From: an uncultured Collinsella sp.
GTDB taxonomy: Bacteria; Actinomycetota; Coriobacteriia; Coriobacteriales; Coriobacteriaceae
Length of the DNA stretch: 62,971 nucleotides
Direction of reading: 5' to 3'
Assembly (NCBI GenBank): GCA_958352845.1
Contig: CATWQC010000013.1
Coordinates: 1-62,971 of the forward strand
Shown: positions 27,924 through 36,460 of the stretch, piece after piece
How the letters are laid out: the number at the start of each line of letters is the position of its first letter
Position numbering within the stretch: the first letter of the stretch is position 1
Made by a program: the position numbers and the translations under genes
Notes under the pieces: model-generated
What the model was told of the DNA's origin: nothing
Seen by the model: the letters and a program-made list of their open reading frames with translations, nothing else
The model's database searches: none

Positions 27924-30900
27924 TCACGCTTCGCCCCAGAATCTATGGTTGTTGCGCAGGAGCTGTGCGGTTTTGTTCTCGGCGGCTGCAATGTCCGCCT
28001 CGTCAGCCTGCCAGGTCCAGTTGCCCGTGGCCACGCCCGGAACGTTCATGCGGGCGCCGTCGCCAAGCCCCAGGATATCCTGCAGCGGCATCATCACCAG
28101 GGGAGCGTCGCTTGCCAGCGCGTCGCTCATCAGCTTGGCCGCAAACTCAACACCGCTCGGCTCGTCGCCGCCGGCAAAGGAACGCGTACACCAGCCGGCG
28201 AGCGTCGAGGTGTCGTGCGTCGACGTGTACAGAATCTTGCCGGGCGTGGGATGCACACCGCAGCGAACGTCGTAGTCGCTAAACTCCAGCACGTCCATGC
28301 CGGGGAAGCCGCAGGTCGAAGCCATGGCGCGAACACCGGGCGTCAAATAGCCCAGGTCCTCGGCGATAAAGTTGAGCGGACCCAGCTCGTCATAAGCGGT
28401 CTGGAACAGGTCCTTACCCGGGCCCGCCAGCCAACGGCCGTCGGCGCAAGCCTTGCCCGCAGGGATACTAAAGTAGCTGTGGAAGCCCAGGAAGTGATCC
28501 AGGCGCACGCGGTCGTAGAGCGAAAAGGCACGACGTAGGCGATCCATCCACCAGCTATAGCCGTTCTGCTTCATGTGGTCCCAGCGGAACGTCGGGTTGC
28601 CCCACACCTGGCCCTCGGGTGCAAAGTTGTCGGGCGGTGCACCGGAAATCTCAATCGCCTTGCCGGTATCGGACAGCCAGAAGTTCTCGGGTTCGCTCCA
28701 CGCGTCTGCCGAATCGTCCGAAACATACATCGGGATATCGCCGATGACCTCGATGCCCTTCTTGTGCGCATAGTTCATGAGCTCGCACCAAGCCAGGTCA
28801 AAGCGGTACTGCATGTACGCCTGCAGCTCGGCCTCGTTATGGAAGCGCTTGTCGTCGATCAGATGCTCGTTGTAGCGCGCGACATCTGCCGGCCAATCGT
28901 GGCGCGACTCGCCTTCAAAGTACTTTTTGACGGCCATATAGACGCAGTATTTCTCGAGCCAATCGGCATTGCGATGTTTAAACGCTGTGTACAACGGATC
29001 GGCATCTTCGCCGCCGCGGGCCTTCCAAGTCTCAAAGTCGGCGGCCAGCTCCTCGTGACTCTCGGGTAGCAGGTCGATATTGCCTGCAAAGGCCGAAGGG
29101 CCGGCGTAAGGGGAGCGGAAGAAGTCCGTGGGGTTGACGGGGAGAACCTGCCAGTAGCGCATGCCCATGGCGGCCAGATGGTCGATAAAACGACGCGTGG
29201 GCGCGCCGATCGTACCGGGCTTGCCGTCGTCGGTCGGCACCGATGTGATATGGCACACAACACCCGCACCGTGATCGAGCGGCTCCTGCAGGCGCTGCTC
29301 GGCATGGTGATAGATGATCGACGAGCCCAGCGGATACAGATCGAGCGTGACCGTACCGCTGTGGATCTCGCACTCGTGACCGCTGATCACATCGCTCGCA
29401 CATTCGCCGAGCGCTGGAATCGTCACGCGGTGTGAATTGCGCAGGCTACGGTTGATGATAACCGTCGCGGACTCGCCGTCTTTACCGGCGCGCGTATAGG
29501 CGAGTACTTCGTCATTGAGCGCGAAGGCCTTGATTTCACCGTCGATCATAAACGGCAGCGCGCGGCGCACAGCAGATGCGTTCTTGACGATCGCGAACGT
29601 ATCGAAGTCGTGCAGGTCTTCCTTGGTCGGCATGGTGCGGCGATTACCCGGATCGGTGAGACCCTCCAAGCCGTACTCGTCACCGTAATAGATTGAGGGA
29701 ACGCCCGGGAACGTCATCTGCATGAGCGTCGCGAGCCAAAAACGACTCTTGGCCAGGCCCATGGAGTTCTCGTCCAGGCGCCACTTGCTGCGCTCGCTCT
29801 CAGGTAGTTGCGACTCGTCGGGGCCGCCGCCGAGCACCGAGATGATACGTGGGCGGTCGTGGCTCGACAGCAGGTTGAGCGCGCAGGATAGGGCCTCGCG
29901 CGGATAATTCTCGCGTAGGGTCTCAATATCCTCGGCAGCTTGGTAGGCGTTTTTGTAGCCCATCAAAAAGCCGATGACCATGTCGCGGAAGGGGTAATCC
30001 ATGGCCGAGTCGAGCTCGAAGCCTTGCAGATAGCGACGCAGATGGCCGTAGCTGATCTTGTTGGAGGCGTCTTCCCAGACTTCGCCGAGCAGCAGCGCGT
30101 CGGGCTTCTCGGCGAGCACGGCCTTTTTGATCTCGGCTAGGAAATCATCGGAAAGCTCGTCGGCCACATCCAGGCGCCAGCCGTGAGCGCCGGCGCGCAG
30201 CCATTTACGAATGACGCCGTCCTTGCCCAGGAGCCGCTCGCGTACCAGTTCGGAACTCTCATTGATGGCGGGCATATTGCCCACGCCCCACCAACAGTCG
30301 TACGAGCCGTCCTCGTGGAAATAAAACGCATCGCGCCACGGCGAATCCTCGCTCTGCCACGCGCCCACGCCGGGGTAGTTGCCGTAGCGGTTAAAATAGA
30401 TCGAGTCGTCGCCCGTATGGTTGAAGACACCGTCCAGGATGATGGAAATGCCGAGCTTCTCGGCCGCCTCGCACAACTCGGTAAAGTCCTGCTCGGTGCC
30501 CAGAATCGGATCGATCTTGGTGTAATCGGCGGTGTCGTAGCGGTGGTTGCTCGCGGCTTCAAAAATGGGGTTGAGGTAGATGGCTGTAAAGCCCAGCTCG
30601 GCGATGCGAGGCAGGTCTTCCTGAATGCCCTTGAGCGATCCGCCGTAAAAGTCCCAAGTCTTTATGGAGCCGTCCTCGGCGCGCTCGTACACAGGCGGCT
30701 CGTTCCAGTCCTCGACCATGCGGCGCTGAATGCCCTTACGCGGTTTTTCGATCTCGGCCAGCGTGCGCTCGCGCCAGTGCTCGTCGCGGGCATAGCGATC
30801 GGGGAAGATCTGGTAGACCATACCGCGCTCGTACCACTCGGGACGAACCTCACGGTGTTTGTAGACAGTGACCTGGAATGACGGCACCTCGGCGTAGTCG

Positions 30901-31220
30901 TAGGTTACGCCCTCGCCGCCGGTGCGGCCCTGCGGTGCGCCTAAGCGGACCTCGGGCTGGCCCTCGATGTTGCAGATAAAGCTGTACCAGATAAGACAGG
31001 GCTCGGTGCACTCAAGCTCTGCAGTAAATATGCCGTCGCCCTCGTGCGTCATGGGATACAGAGTCTCACCGATTTCATCGACCCAGGTACGCAGGGTAAG
31101 CGTTGCCTGGTTGGGGTCGGCATCCTCCAAAATCACCGAGAGCGAAACGGAAGTTCCAGTGGTCACAGCGCCAAACGGAATGCGAAACTGCGGCAGACGG
31201 CTGTTGTGTATCAATCTCAT
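27924..31220 (-). CDS. GH13 glycosidase fused to GH77 4-alpha-glucanotransferase
   Basis: This 1098-residue protein links two alpha-glucan enzymes. Residues 1 to about 125 look like a beta-sandwich of the neopullulanase type. A GH13 domain (about 130-620) follows, with DGVFNHTG, the nucleophile aspartate in GWRLDVADEL, the acid glutamate in LLGEVWED, and the third acid in SSHDRPR. From about 640 it is GH77 (MalQ-like), with PSAFAGNIDL, the nucleophile region RLDHFLGF, AEDLGYLTPGV and THDTST. One part would hydrolyse or debranch maltodextrins, and the other would disproportionate the products. No signal peptide is seen, so it acts in the cytoplasm. A TGGTAAAAC-type site lies upstream. Confidence 0.9.
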   Translation of the reverse strand: MRLIHNSRLPQFRIPFGAVTTGTSVSLSVILEDADPNQATLTLRTWVDEIGETLYPMTHEGDGIFTAELECTEPCLIWYSFICNIEGQPEVRLGAPQGRTGGEGVTYDYAEVPSFQVTVYKHREVRPEWYERGMVYQIFPDRYARDEHWRERTLAEIEKPRKGIQRRMVEDWNEPPVYERAEDGSIKTWDFYGGSLKGIQEDLPRIAELGFTAIYLNPIFEAASNHRYDTADYTKIDPILGTEQDFTELCEAAEKLGISIILDGVFNHTGDDSIYFNRYGNYPGVGAWQSEDSPWRDAFYFHEDGSYDCWWGVGNMPAINESSELVRERLLGKDGVIRKWLRAGAHGWRLDVADELSDDFLAEIKKAVLAEKPDALLLGEVWEDASNKISYGHLRRYLQGFELDSAMDYPFRDMVIGFLMGYKNAYQAAEDIETLRENYPREALSCALNLLSSHDRPRIISVLGGGPDESQLPESERSKWRLDENSMGLAKSRFWLATLMQMTFPGVPSIYYGDEYGLEGLTDPGNRRTMPTKEDLHDFDTFAIVKNASAVRRALPFMIDGEIKAFALNDEVLAYTRAGKDGESATVIINRSLRNSHRVTIPALGECASDVISGHECEIHSGTVTLDLYPLGSSIIYHHAEQRLQEPLDHGAGVVCHITSVPTDDGKPGTIGAPTRRFIDHLAAMGMRYWQVLPVNPTDFFRSPYAGPSAFAGNIDLLPESHEELAADFETWKARGGEDADPLYTAFKHRNADWLEKYCVYMAVKKYFEGESRHDWPADVARYNEHLIDDKRFHNEAELQAYMQYRFDLAWCELMNYAHKKGIEVIGDIPMYVSDDSADAWSEPENFWLSDTGKAIEISGAPPDNFAPEGQVWGNPTFRWDHMKQNGYSWWMDRLRRAFSLYDRVRLDHFLGFHSYFSIPAGKACADGRWLAGPGKDLFQTAYDELGPLNFIAEDLGYLTPGVRAMASTCGFPGMDVLEFSDYDVRCGVHPTPGKILYTSTHDTSTLAGWCTRSFAGGDEPSGVEFAAKLMSDALASDAPLVMMPLQDILGLGDGARMNVPGVATGNWTWQADEADIAAAENKTAQLLRNNHRFWGEA

Positions 31221-31319
31221 AATACGGTCCAGTTCAATAGAATCACGGCCTGCGGGCCATGGGCTTTACGCACAGGAAGTAAGTATATCTGTTGTACACA
31301 GGCTGTATAAACAACATCC

Positions 31320-31362
31320 GTTTACCATCGGCGAACGGTTGTCCTAGAAAATCGTTTTACCA
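31320..31362. promoter_or_regulatory. Candidate operator upstream of the GH13-GH77 gene
   Basis: Within about 140 bases of the start codon is TAGAAAATCGTTTTACCA (31345-31362), read on the minus strand as TGGTAAAACGATTTTCTA. A related half-site GTTTACCAT is at 31320-31328. The TGGTAAAAC sequence with a CG centre resembles LacI-family operators and is shared with the glgB upstream region. The regulator gene is not in this window. Confidence 0.45.
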
Positions 31363-31427
31363 CCCAAATTATCGCGATATTTAAAAACGTCTATACCGAT
31401 ACTATTTGTAGCCAACCAAAAGTACTT

Positions 31428-31559
31428 CGGTTTACTACGATGAATTGGATGATCTCAACCACGGTCATTTTGATGATATTAAAACCGCAGGTAGAGGCGT
31501 TGCCAATTTCGTAGATTACTTGCAGTGGTCAGCCGGAGCCATTTTGTCGTAGTAAACCG
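31428..31559. repeat. Inverted-repeat element family D
   Basis: Arms CGGTTTACTACGA (31428-31440) and TCGTAGTAAACCG (31547-31559) are perfectly complementary across 13 bp and enclose 106 bases. On the minus strand an open frame of about 45 codons runs through the right half and past the left arm (including IYEIGNASTCGFNIIKM). It has no good start site. The right arm is followed by CTTCTTTTTA. This could be a miniature mobile element, the relic of a small gene, or a long hairpin terminator. Confidence 0.6.
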
Positions 31560-31590
31560 GGCTTCTTTTTACTAGAGAAGTTCAACCAAG

Positions 31591-31620
31591 AAGAGGGCGC
31601 CTGGTTGGGGCGCCCTCTTT
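31591..31620. terminator. Terminator after glgA
   Basis: AAGAGGGCGCC pairs with GGCGCCCTCTT around an eight-base loop, with T-rich sequence on both outer sides. It lies about 30 bases past the glgA stop on the minus strand and ends the glycogen operon. Confidence 0.85.
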
Positions 31621-31651
31621 TGCGTTGAGGATTAAGTTTGAATCGTCCGGA

Positions 31652-33982
31652 TTAGTGGCGCTTGCGGGTGGCCGTTGCCTTACGGACGGAGGTCTTCTTG
31701 GTCGGAGCCTTTTCCTCAGTCTTAGCGGCGGGGGAGACCGTGCCCTCCTTGGCGGGCTCGGTCTTTGCCGTAGCCTTCGGAGCGGTCTTGACCTCAGCAG
31801 CCTTCGGTGCCGGCTCGGCCTTTACTGCGGGCTTGTCCTTGGCCTTAGCCTCTGCCTTGGGAGCAGCAGCCTTGGTCGTGGCCTTTTTGGCCGTCGTGGT
31901 AGTGCGCTTGCGCGTGGTAGTCTTGGCAGCCGGCTTTGCCTCGACAGCTGCCTCGGCCTTGGACTCGGAGGGCGTCTCCTCGACTTTGCCGGCCGGCTTT
32001 GCGACTGCCTTCGGGGTCGTCTTCGCGGCGGCCTTCGTCGTAGTAGCCTTCGTGGTCGTCGACTTCGTTGCCGTGGTCTTCTTGGCTGCCGTTGCCTTCT
32101 TGGTGGTCGCGGCCGTCTTCTTGGCAGCGGTCTTGGCCGGAGCCTTTGCCGCAGGCTTAGCCTCGGCGGTGGCGGTCTCGGCCTTTACCTCGGGAGCGAC
32201 CTCGGCCTCGGCGACCTTCTTGGCAGCGGCGGTCGTGCGCTTGCGCGTGGTCGTTGCCTTGGCGGTAGTTGTCTTGGCAGCGGTGGTCTTGCTCGCAGCG
32301 GCCTTCGTGGCCGTAGCCTTCTTAACCGTTGCCTTGCGGGCCGTCGTCTTCTTGGCGGCAGGCTTCGCTACGGGCTTTACCTCGGCCTCGACAGCCGTCT
32401 TCTCCTCGGCCTTGGGCTCCTCAACAGCGGGCTCCTTAACGTGCGCCGCAGGCTCGGCCTCAGCAGCAACCGGCTCCTCGACAGCCGCAGCAGCCTCCAC
32501 AGCCGCCGGGCGCTCAATCTCCGGGTGCATAAAGAAGTACAGGTCCAGATACTTGTCGGCCGAGCGCGTCCAGCTAAAGTCCTGGCTCATGGCCTGCGTG
32601 ACCAGCTGGTTCCAGGCATCGCGGTTGTCCCAGAACAGGCGTGCCGCGCGGAACACCGCGTCGCCCATCTCGTCGCCGTTAAAGTTGGTAAACGAGAAGC
32701 CCGTGCCCTCGCCGGTAAACTCGTTGTACGGCTGCACGGTGTCCTTCAGGCCACCGGTCTCGCGTACGATAGGCAGAGTGCCATAGCGCATGGCGATGAT
32801 CTGCGACAGGCCGCAGGGCTCAAACTTCGAAGGCATCAGGAACATATCGGCGGCGGCGTACATGCGCTGCGACAGCGCAGGATCGAACTCGATGCGCGCG
32901 GCCATGGTGCCGGGGTACTTGTCCTGGAAGTAGCGCAGGCCGTCCTCGTAGTCGCGGTCGCCGGTACCCAGCACGGCCACCTGAACGCCGCCAGCCAGGA
33001 TTCGGTCGAGCGCGTACATGACCAAGTCCATGCCCTTCTGGCGCGTCAGGCGCGTGACCATCACCATAAGCGGGCGGTCGTCGCGAACCTCGAGGCCCAG
33101 CTCTTCCTGTAGCTTGGCCTTGCACACGGCCTTGCCGGAACGGTCCTCCACGGTGTAGTTGGCGGCTATGCGCTTGTCGGTTGCCGGGTCAAAGCCCTCA
33201 ACGTCAATGCCGTTGAGGATGCCCTGCAGCGCGTAGGAGCGCTCGCGCAGCACGCCATCCAGGCCCTCGCCAAACTCGGGCGTCTGGATCTCGCCTGCAT
33301 AGGTGGGGCTCACCGTGGTGATGGCATCGGCATAGTGCAGCGCGCCCAGCATGTAGTTGATGCTGCAGGCGTCGCAGCGCAGCTGCGTGGCGGCCGCGGG
33401 AATATGCGCCACACCCAGGATGTCCTCCATCACGGTGTCGCTAAACTGGCCCTGGAACGCCACATTGTGGATCGAGAACACGGTCTTGACGCGGTCGTAC
33501 AGCGGCAGGCCCTGGTAGAACTCGCGCAAGAACACGGGCGCCAGTGCCGTCTGCCAATCGTTGCAGTGCAGGATGTCGCACTCAAAGCCCTCGGGCAGGT
33601 GCTGCAGGCTCTCGGTGATGGCCTTGGAGAAGAACGCAAAACGCTCGCCGTCGTCAAAGAAGCCGTACGGATAGTCGCGCGCAAAGTAGCGCTCGTTGTC
33701 GATGAACATATACGTGACACCGTCGTGCTCGAGCTTCTCGAGCCCGCAGTACTCGTTGCGCCAGCCCAGGCTCACGTAAAAGTCGGAGAAGTGCTCCATC
33801 TGAGCCTTGTACTCGTCCTTGATGGTGGCGTACTTGGGCACCATTACGATGACCTCGGCGCCGGCGCGCACGAGCGCCGCGGGCAGCGAGCCCGCCACGT
33901 CGCCCAGGCCACCGGTCTTAACAAACGGTGCGCACTCGGCCGAGGCAAACACGATTTGCATCTTTTTGCTGGAATCTGCCAT
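31652..33982 (-). CDS. glgA: Glycogen synthase with long Ala/Lys/Thr-rich C-terminal tail
   Basis: GlgA adds glucose from ADP-glucose to growing alpha-1,4-glucan. Residues 1 to about 487 are a standard GT5 synthase, with the ADP-glucose-binding VKTGGLGDVAGSLP near the N-terminus and TRLTRQKGMDLV and PSKFEPCGLSQ further on. The remaining about 289 residues form an unusual tail: an acidic Glu/Ala stretch, then repeated blocks such as KKTTARKATVKKATATK, resembling histone H1 tails or mycobacterial Lsr2/HupB-like tails. The start at 33982 has GGGAG before it; the ATG at 33994 does not. It is the last gene of the glycogen operon. The tail is low-complexity and its role is unknown. Confidence 0.92.
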   Translation of the reverse strand: MADSSKKMQIVFASAECAPFVKTGGLGDVAGSLPAALVRAGAEVIVMVPKYATIKDEYKAQMEHFSDFYVSLGWRNEYCGLEKLEHDGVTYMFIDNERYFARDYPYGFFDDGERFAFFSKAITESLQHLPEGFECDILHCNDWQTALAPVFLREFYQGLPLYDRVKTVFSIHNVAFQGQFSDTVMEDILGVAHIPAAATQLRCDACSINYMLGALHYADAITTVSPTYAGEIQTPEFGEGLDGVLRERSYALQGILNGIDVEGFDPATDKRIAANYTVEDRSGKAVCKAKLQEELGLEVRDDRPLMVMVTRLTRQKGMDLVMYALDRILAGGVQVAVLGTGDRDYEDGLRYFQDKYPGTMAARIEFDPALSQRMYAAADMFLMPSKFEPCGLSQIIAMRYGTLPIVRETGGLKDTVQPYNEFTGEGTGFSFTNFNGDEMGDAVFRAARLFWDNRDAWNQLVTQAMSQDFSWTRSADKYLDLYFFMHPEIERPAAVEAAAAVEEPVAAEAEPAAHVKEPAVEEPKAEEKTAVEAEVKPVAKPAAKKTTARKATVKKATATKAAASKTTAAKTTTAKATTTRKRTTAAAKKVAEAEVAPEVKAETATAEAKPAAKAPAKTAAKKTAATTKKATAAKKTTATKSTTTKATTTKAAAKTTPKAVAKPAGKVEETPSESKAEAAVEAKPAAKTTTRKRTTTTAKKATTKAAAPKAEAKAKDKPAVKAEPAPKAAEVKTAPKATAKTEPAKEGTVSPAAKTEEKAPTKKTSVRKATATRKRH

Positions 33983-34006
33983 ATTGTCTCCCATGTTGCA
34001 ATTCGA

Positions 34007-34040
34007 GAATAGCCGCCTGGCGCAAACCGGGCGGCTATTC
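34007..34040 (-). promoter_or_regulatory. Hairpin between glgD and glgA
   Basis: Perfect 11-bp arms GAATAGCCGCC and GGCGGCTATTC with a 12-base loop lie in the glgD-glgA gap, about 25 bases before the glgA start. No T-run follows on the minus strand, so it more likely tunes mRNA stability or partial read-through than ends transcription. Confidence 0.55.
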
Positions 34041-34072
34041 TACATGTTACGAGCGATGTTGCGGTGCCTACG

Positions 34073-35200
34073 TTAATGCACGATGGTGGTATCGGGAGTT
34101 AACGGGGCCTTGCCCAGCACCAGGATGTTCTCGGGCGTGCCGCGAAGCTCGGTGTTGGTGGGAACCACGTTGTTCTTGTCCAGGATGGCGTTCTCAACGC
34201 GGGCGCCGCTCTTGATGATGCAGCTCTGGTTGATGATCGAGTTGGTCACCGAAGCGCCCTCCTCGACCACGACGCCGCGCGACAGGATCGAGTTGCGCAC
34301 GGTGCCCTTGATGATGCAGCCGGCCGAGATGATCGAGTTGCACGCGTGGCTGCCGGTCGCATAGCGCGAAGGCGGCACGTCGTGAGCCTTGGTCAGGATC
34401 GGGCGCTCGGGATCGAAGAGCTGGTCGGCCACGGTCTGGTCGAGCAGGTCCATGCTGCGGCGATACAGCGACTTCTCGCTAAACACGCCCACGACCTCGC
34501 CCTTGTACTCGTAGCTGCACACGTCGATGTTGCCAAAGTCGCCCTGGAGTGCCTCGAGCAGGTCCAGATAGTCGGCGGCCTGGTAGTGGTCGATGATCTC
34601 GAGCAGCGTATCGCGGTTGACGATGCAGCAGTCCATAGAGGCGTTGTCGCCGTACACGACGCCAGCGCTCACGCCCGTCAGGCGACCGTTCTCGTTAATC
34701 TCGAGCTTGGTCTCGTCATCGACGTTGCGCGTGGCCTTGCAGTACACCACGGTCATCTGGGCACCGGAGTTCTCGTGCGCATCGATGATGGTGTTGAGGT
34801 CCATGTTAAAGATGATGTTGGTGCCCATCATCACAACATAGGGCTTGTCCGAGCGCTGGAACAGCGTCTTGTTGGAGATGATGTCACGCAGCAGGAAGCG
34901 CATGCCGCCCTTGGTGGTGCCATACGCGTTGCCGGGCACCATGAACAGGCCGCCCTTCTTACGGTCCAGGCCCCAGTCCTTGCCCGAACCAACGTGGTCG
35001 ATCAGCGAGCGATAGTTGCCCGGCATGACGACACCGACGGTCTTAATGCCGGCATTCATCATGTTGGACAGCGGGAAGTCGATCAGGCGGTAGCGGCCCA
35101 AAAACGGGACGGACGCGATGGGGCGGTCCTTGAGCAGCACACTGCCGTAGGTCGAAGAGTAGTTAGCGGTGATATAACCGATGGCCTTGCGATTGATCAT
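34073..35200 (-). CDS. glgD: Glucose-1-phosphate adenylyltransferase subunit GlgD
   Basis: GlgD is the non-catalytic or modulating partner of GlgC in a heteromeric ADP-glucose pyrophosphorylase. The 375-residue protein has the nucleotidyltransferase plus left-handed beta-helix layout, but where GlgC has GGQGSRL it has ITANYSSTYG, so the key pyrophosphorylase loop is missing. YITANYSSTYGSVLLKDRP at the start is typical of GlgD. The start at 35200 (MINRKAIG) follows a purine-rich AAGGGGGAA. It sits four bases after the glgC stop, as expected for paired subunits. Such pairs are known mainly from Firmicutes. Confidence 0.9.
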   Translation of the reverse strand: MINRKAIGYITANYSSTYGSVLLKDRPIASVPFLGRYRLIDFPLSNMMNAGIKTVGVVMPGNYRSLIDHVGSGKDWGLDRKKGGLFMVPGNAYGTTKGGMRFLLRDIISNKTLFQRSDKPYVVMMGTNIIFNMDLNTIIDAHENSGAQMTVVYCKATRNVDDETKLEINENGRLTGVSAGVVYGDNASMDCCIVNRDTLLEIIDHYQAADYLDLLEALQGDFGNIDVCSYEYKGEVVGVFSEKSLYRRSMDLLDQTVADQLFDPERPILTKAHDVPPSRYATGSHACNSIISAGCIIKGTVRNSILSRGVVVEEGASVTNSIINQSCIIKSGARVENAILDKNNVVPTNTELRGTPENILVLGKAPLTPDTTIVH

Positions 35201-35204
35201 CGGA

Positions 35205-36353
35205 TCATTCCCCCTTCCCGATAACGACGTCATTTCCAACGACGGCCGTATCCTTGGTGGTATCGACAGAGCCGAGCTTCACGCCCTCTTCGACCGTGGA
35301 GTTCTCGCCCAAAATAGCGCGGCAGATGTGCGCACCGCTCTTAACGTGCGCACCCGGCAGCAGCACGGAGTCCTCGACCACGGCGCGCTCCTCGATGATG
35401 ACATCGGTCGAAAGGATCGAGTGGCGAGCGGTGCCGTAGATCTTGCAGCCGTTGGAGACCAGGCAGTCGTCCAGGCGTCCGTCCGGGCCAATGTAGTGCG
35501 GCGGACGCGTGGTGATGTTGGACATGATGGGGAAGTGCTTGTCGAACAGATCGAACTCGGGGTTGTTGCCCAGCAGGTCCATCGAGGTCTCGTGGAAGCT
35601 GGCGATGGTGCCAACGTCCTTCCAAAAGCCGTGGAACTCGTAGCTGTACAGGCGCTTGCCCTCGCCGAGCAGCTTGGGGATGATGTCCTTGCCAAAGTCG
35701 TGGCTCGAGCGCTGATCCAGGGCGTCCTCCTCGAGCGCCTCGATTAGCACGTCGGCCGAGAAGATGTAGATGCCCATGGAAGCAAGGTTTGAATCGGGCT
35801 TATCGGGCTTCTCGGTGAACTTGGTGATGCGGCCGTCCTCGGGGTCGGTCGTCAGGATGCCAAAGCGGCTGGCCTCCTCCCACGGCACGGGCATAACGCT
35901 CACCGTGAGGTCGGCGTTGTTCTCAATGTGCGTCTTGAGCATCTTGCGGTAGTCCATGCGATACAGGTGATCGCCCGAAAGAATCAGGACGTACTTGGGG
36001 TCGTTGGCTTTGATGTAGTCGAGGTTCTGCGTAATGGCGTCGGCCGTGCCCGCATACCATGCGCCGCCGGTCTGCGTCTCGTACGGCGGCAGAATCGAAA
36101 CGCCGCCGTCGCGGCTGTCCAGATCCCAAGCCTCGCCGGAGCCCACGTAGGCATGCAGCAGGTAGGGGCGATACTGCGTCAGAACGCCCACCGTGTCGAT
36201 GCCCGAGTTGGAGCAGTTGGAGAGCGAAAAGTCGATAATGCGGAACTTGCCACCAAAGCTAACCGCCGGCTTAGCGATCTTTTGGGTGAGTGCCCCCAAT
36301 CGGCTGCCCTGTCCTCCTGCGAGGAGCATCGCGATGCATTCTTTCTTACTCAT
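35205..36353 (-). CDS. glgC: Glucose-1-phosphate adenylyltransferase subunit GlgC
   Basis: GlgC forms ADP-glucose from glucose-1-phosphate and ATP, the committed step of glycogen synthesis. The 382-residue protein carries the catalytic loop LLAGGQGSRLGALT at residues 10-23, the family motif PKYVLILSGDHLYRMDY, and FTEKPDKP for glucose-1-phosphate binding. A C-terminal beta-helix follows. Glycogen phosphorylase lies upstream in the same transcript and glgD immediately downstream. Confidence 0.95.
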   Translation of the reverse strand: MSKKECIAMLLAGGQGSRLGALTQKIAKPAVSFGGKFRIIDFSLSNCSNSGIDTVGVLTQYRPYLLHAYVGSGEAWDLDSRDGGVSILPPYETQTGGAWYAGTADAITQNLDYIKANDPKYVLILSGDHLYRMDYRKMLKTHIENNADLTVSVMPVPWEEASRFGILTTDPEDGRITKFTEKPDKPDSNLASMGIYIFSADVLIEALEEDALDQRSSHDFGKDIIPKLLGEGKRLYSYEFHGFWKDVGTIASFHETSMDLLGNNPEFDLFDKHFPIMSNITTRPPHYIGPDGRLDDCLVSNGCKIYGTARHSILSTDVIIEERAVVEDSVLLPGAHVKSGAHICRAILGENSTVEEGVKLGSVDTTKDTAVVGNDVVIGKGE

Positions 36354-36460
36354 CGATTTCTCCTTCTGTCATCGATGTTCCTAACCCATTAGCGACGAGC
36401 GCGGCGCTACGTCACGCCCGTCGAGTAATGCCGTGCTGGCATAGGGGAGTTCACGCGCCT

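Noticed and set aside
31625..33112. A long plus-strand open frame of 495 codons rich in Gly, Leu, Ser and Arg
   Set aside because: It is antisense to glgA; its composition mirrors the Ala/Lys/Thr tail read backwards, and there is no ribosome site.
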